From NCBI GenBank assembly GCA_037179515.1, contig JAXCGZ010009443.1:184501-248500 (forward strand): DNA of 64,000 bases, read 5' to 3'. The stretch is from Halocaridina rubra (taxonomy: Eukaryota > Arthropoda > Malacostraca > Decapoda > Atyidae). Of this stretch, positions 63,667 through 64,000 are shown piece by piece. The notes beneath the pieces were generated by a model. It saw nothing but the letters and a program-made list of their open reading frames with translations, ran no database searches and was not told the origin of the DNA. Made by a program: the position numbers and the translations under genes. Each line of letters begins with the position of its first letter. The stretch's first letter is position 1.

Positions 63667-64000
63667 CTGAAAGAAAAGAAAAAGAACTTACTTAGGCACA
63701 CCTTGGCTATGCATACAACAAAAATTAAAAAATAAATCACACAGTATTACACAAAATAACCATGAGCACAGAATGAATACTTTATGAAATATAATTTTGG
63801 AGCTTGTACCTAGAGAACTACCCAGGTCATTTGGCAAATAAACAGTGCAACCGGAAGTCCTAATGATAAGTCACAAGCATGTGGTAAACAGAAGGCACTA
63901 ACTACAATATCAGGATCAACAAAATATTTGGAAAATATGATATCTAAAAGCAAAATACAACAATGCACCAGCAATTACAGTAGTTGTTTAGATTGTAATG
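63667..64000. other. Intron upstream of the first visible exon
   Basis: Starts (minus strand) with the pyrimidine tract of the 63666 acceptor; the rest is AT-rich, with nothing else recognised. Confidence 0.65.

Noticed and set aside
63188..63670. A 160-codon plus-strand frame
   Set aside because: It is the antisense shadow of the linker exon at 63097-63666.

Overview
The window looks like AT-rich, repeat-loaded DNA from an arthropod, most likely a decapod crustacean. This is an inference from three things: very long introns, many (TA)n microsatellites, and relics of CR1/Jockey-like LINEs, tRNA-derived SINEs and pogo/Tigger elements. There are no operons and nothing bacterial. No complete gene lies inside the window.

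The only host gene I can support runs on the minus strand. It is the 3' half of a gene encoding a C2H2 zinc-finger protein, probably a BTB-ZF transcription factor of the tramtrack/Broad/lola/fruitless type. Four exons are visible: a linker exon (63097-63666), a Gly/Pro-rich linker exon (60964-61228) and two separate terminal exons, each carrying a pair of C2H2 fingers and its own stop codon (39073-39287 and 2273-2520). The splice phases fit exactly. The 60964 donor leaves one base of a codon, and both finger exons begin with the other two bases, restoring a Gly codon either way. The two finger exons therefore look like alternative 3' exons that give one protein two DNA-binding specificities, using introns of about 21.7 kb and 58.4 kb. 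The 5' part, including any BTB domain, would lie beyond position 64000. More finger exons could lie beyond position 1.

The rest is intronic or downstream sequence filled with mobile elements. Region by region: 4.0 kb, a MITE-like repeat whose second copy is at 56.1 kb; 5.7 kb, an exon-like relic with part of a CCCH motif; 11.1-13.1 kb, a foldback element with pogo-like ends enclosing a LINE fragment and sitting inside (TA)n; 15.5-18.0 kb, a rearranged LINE with an inverted duplication; 27.0-27.6 kb, an internally deleted Tigger element; 41.4 kb, a possible solo LTR; 45.9-49.8 kb, three LINE fragments; 51.4-51.7 kb, a LINE fragment set inside (TA)n; 52.1-53.1 kb, a 360-bp dimeric satellite; 53.7-54.9 kb, a decayed Tigger transposase; 55.6-56.5 kb, Tigger-like non-coding sequence split by a MITE. 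Nine SINE copies of one family are scattered across the window.

At least fourteen (TA)n tracts of about 70-220 bp cover roughly 1.6 kb. Mobile-element ends repeatedly abut them. No rRNA, CRISPR array or confident tRNA gene was seen.
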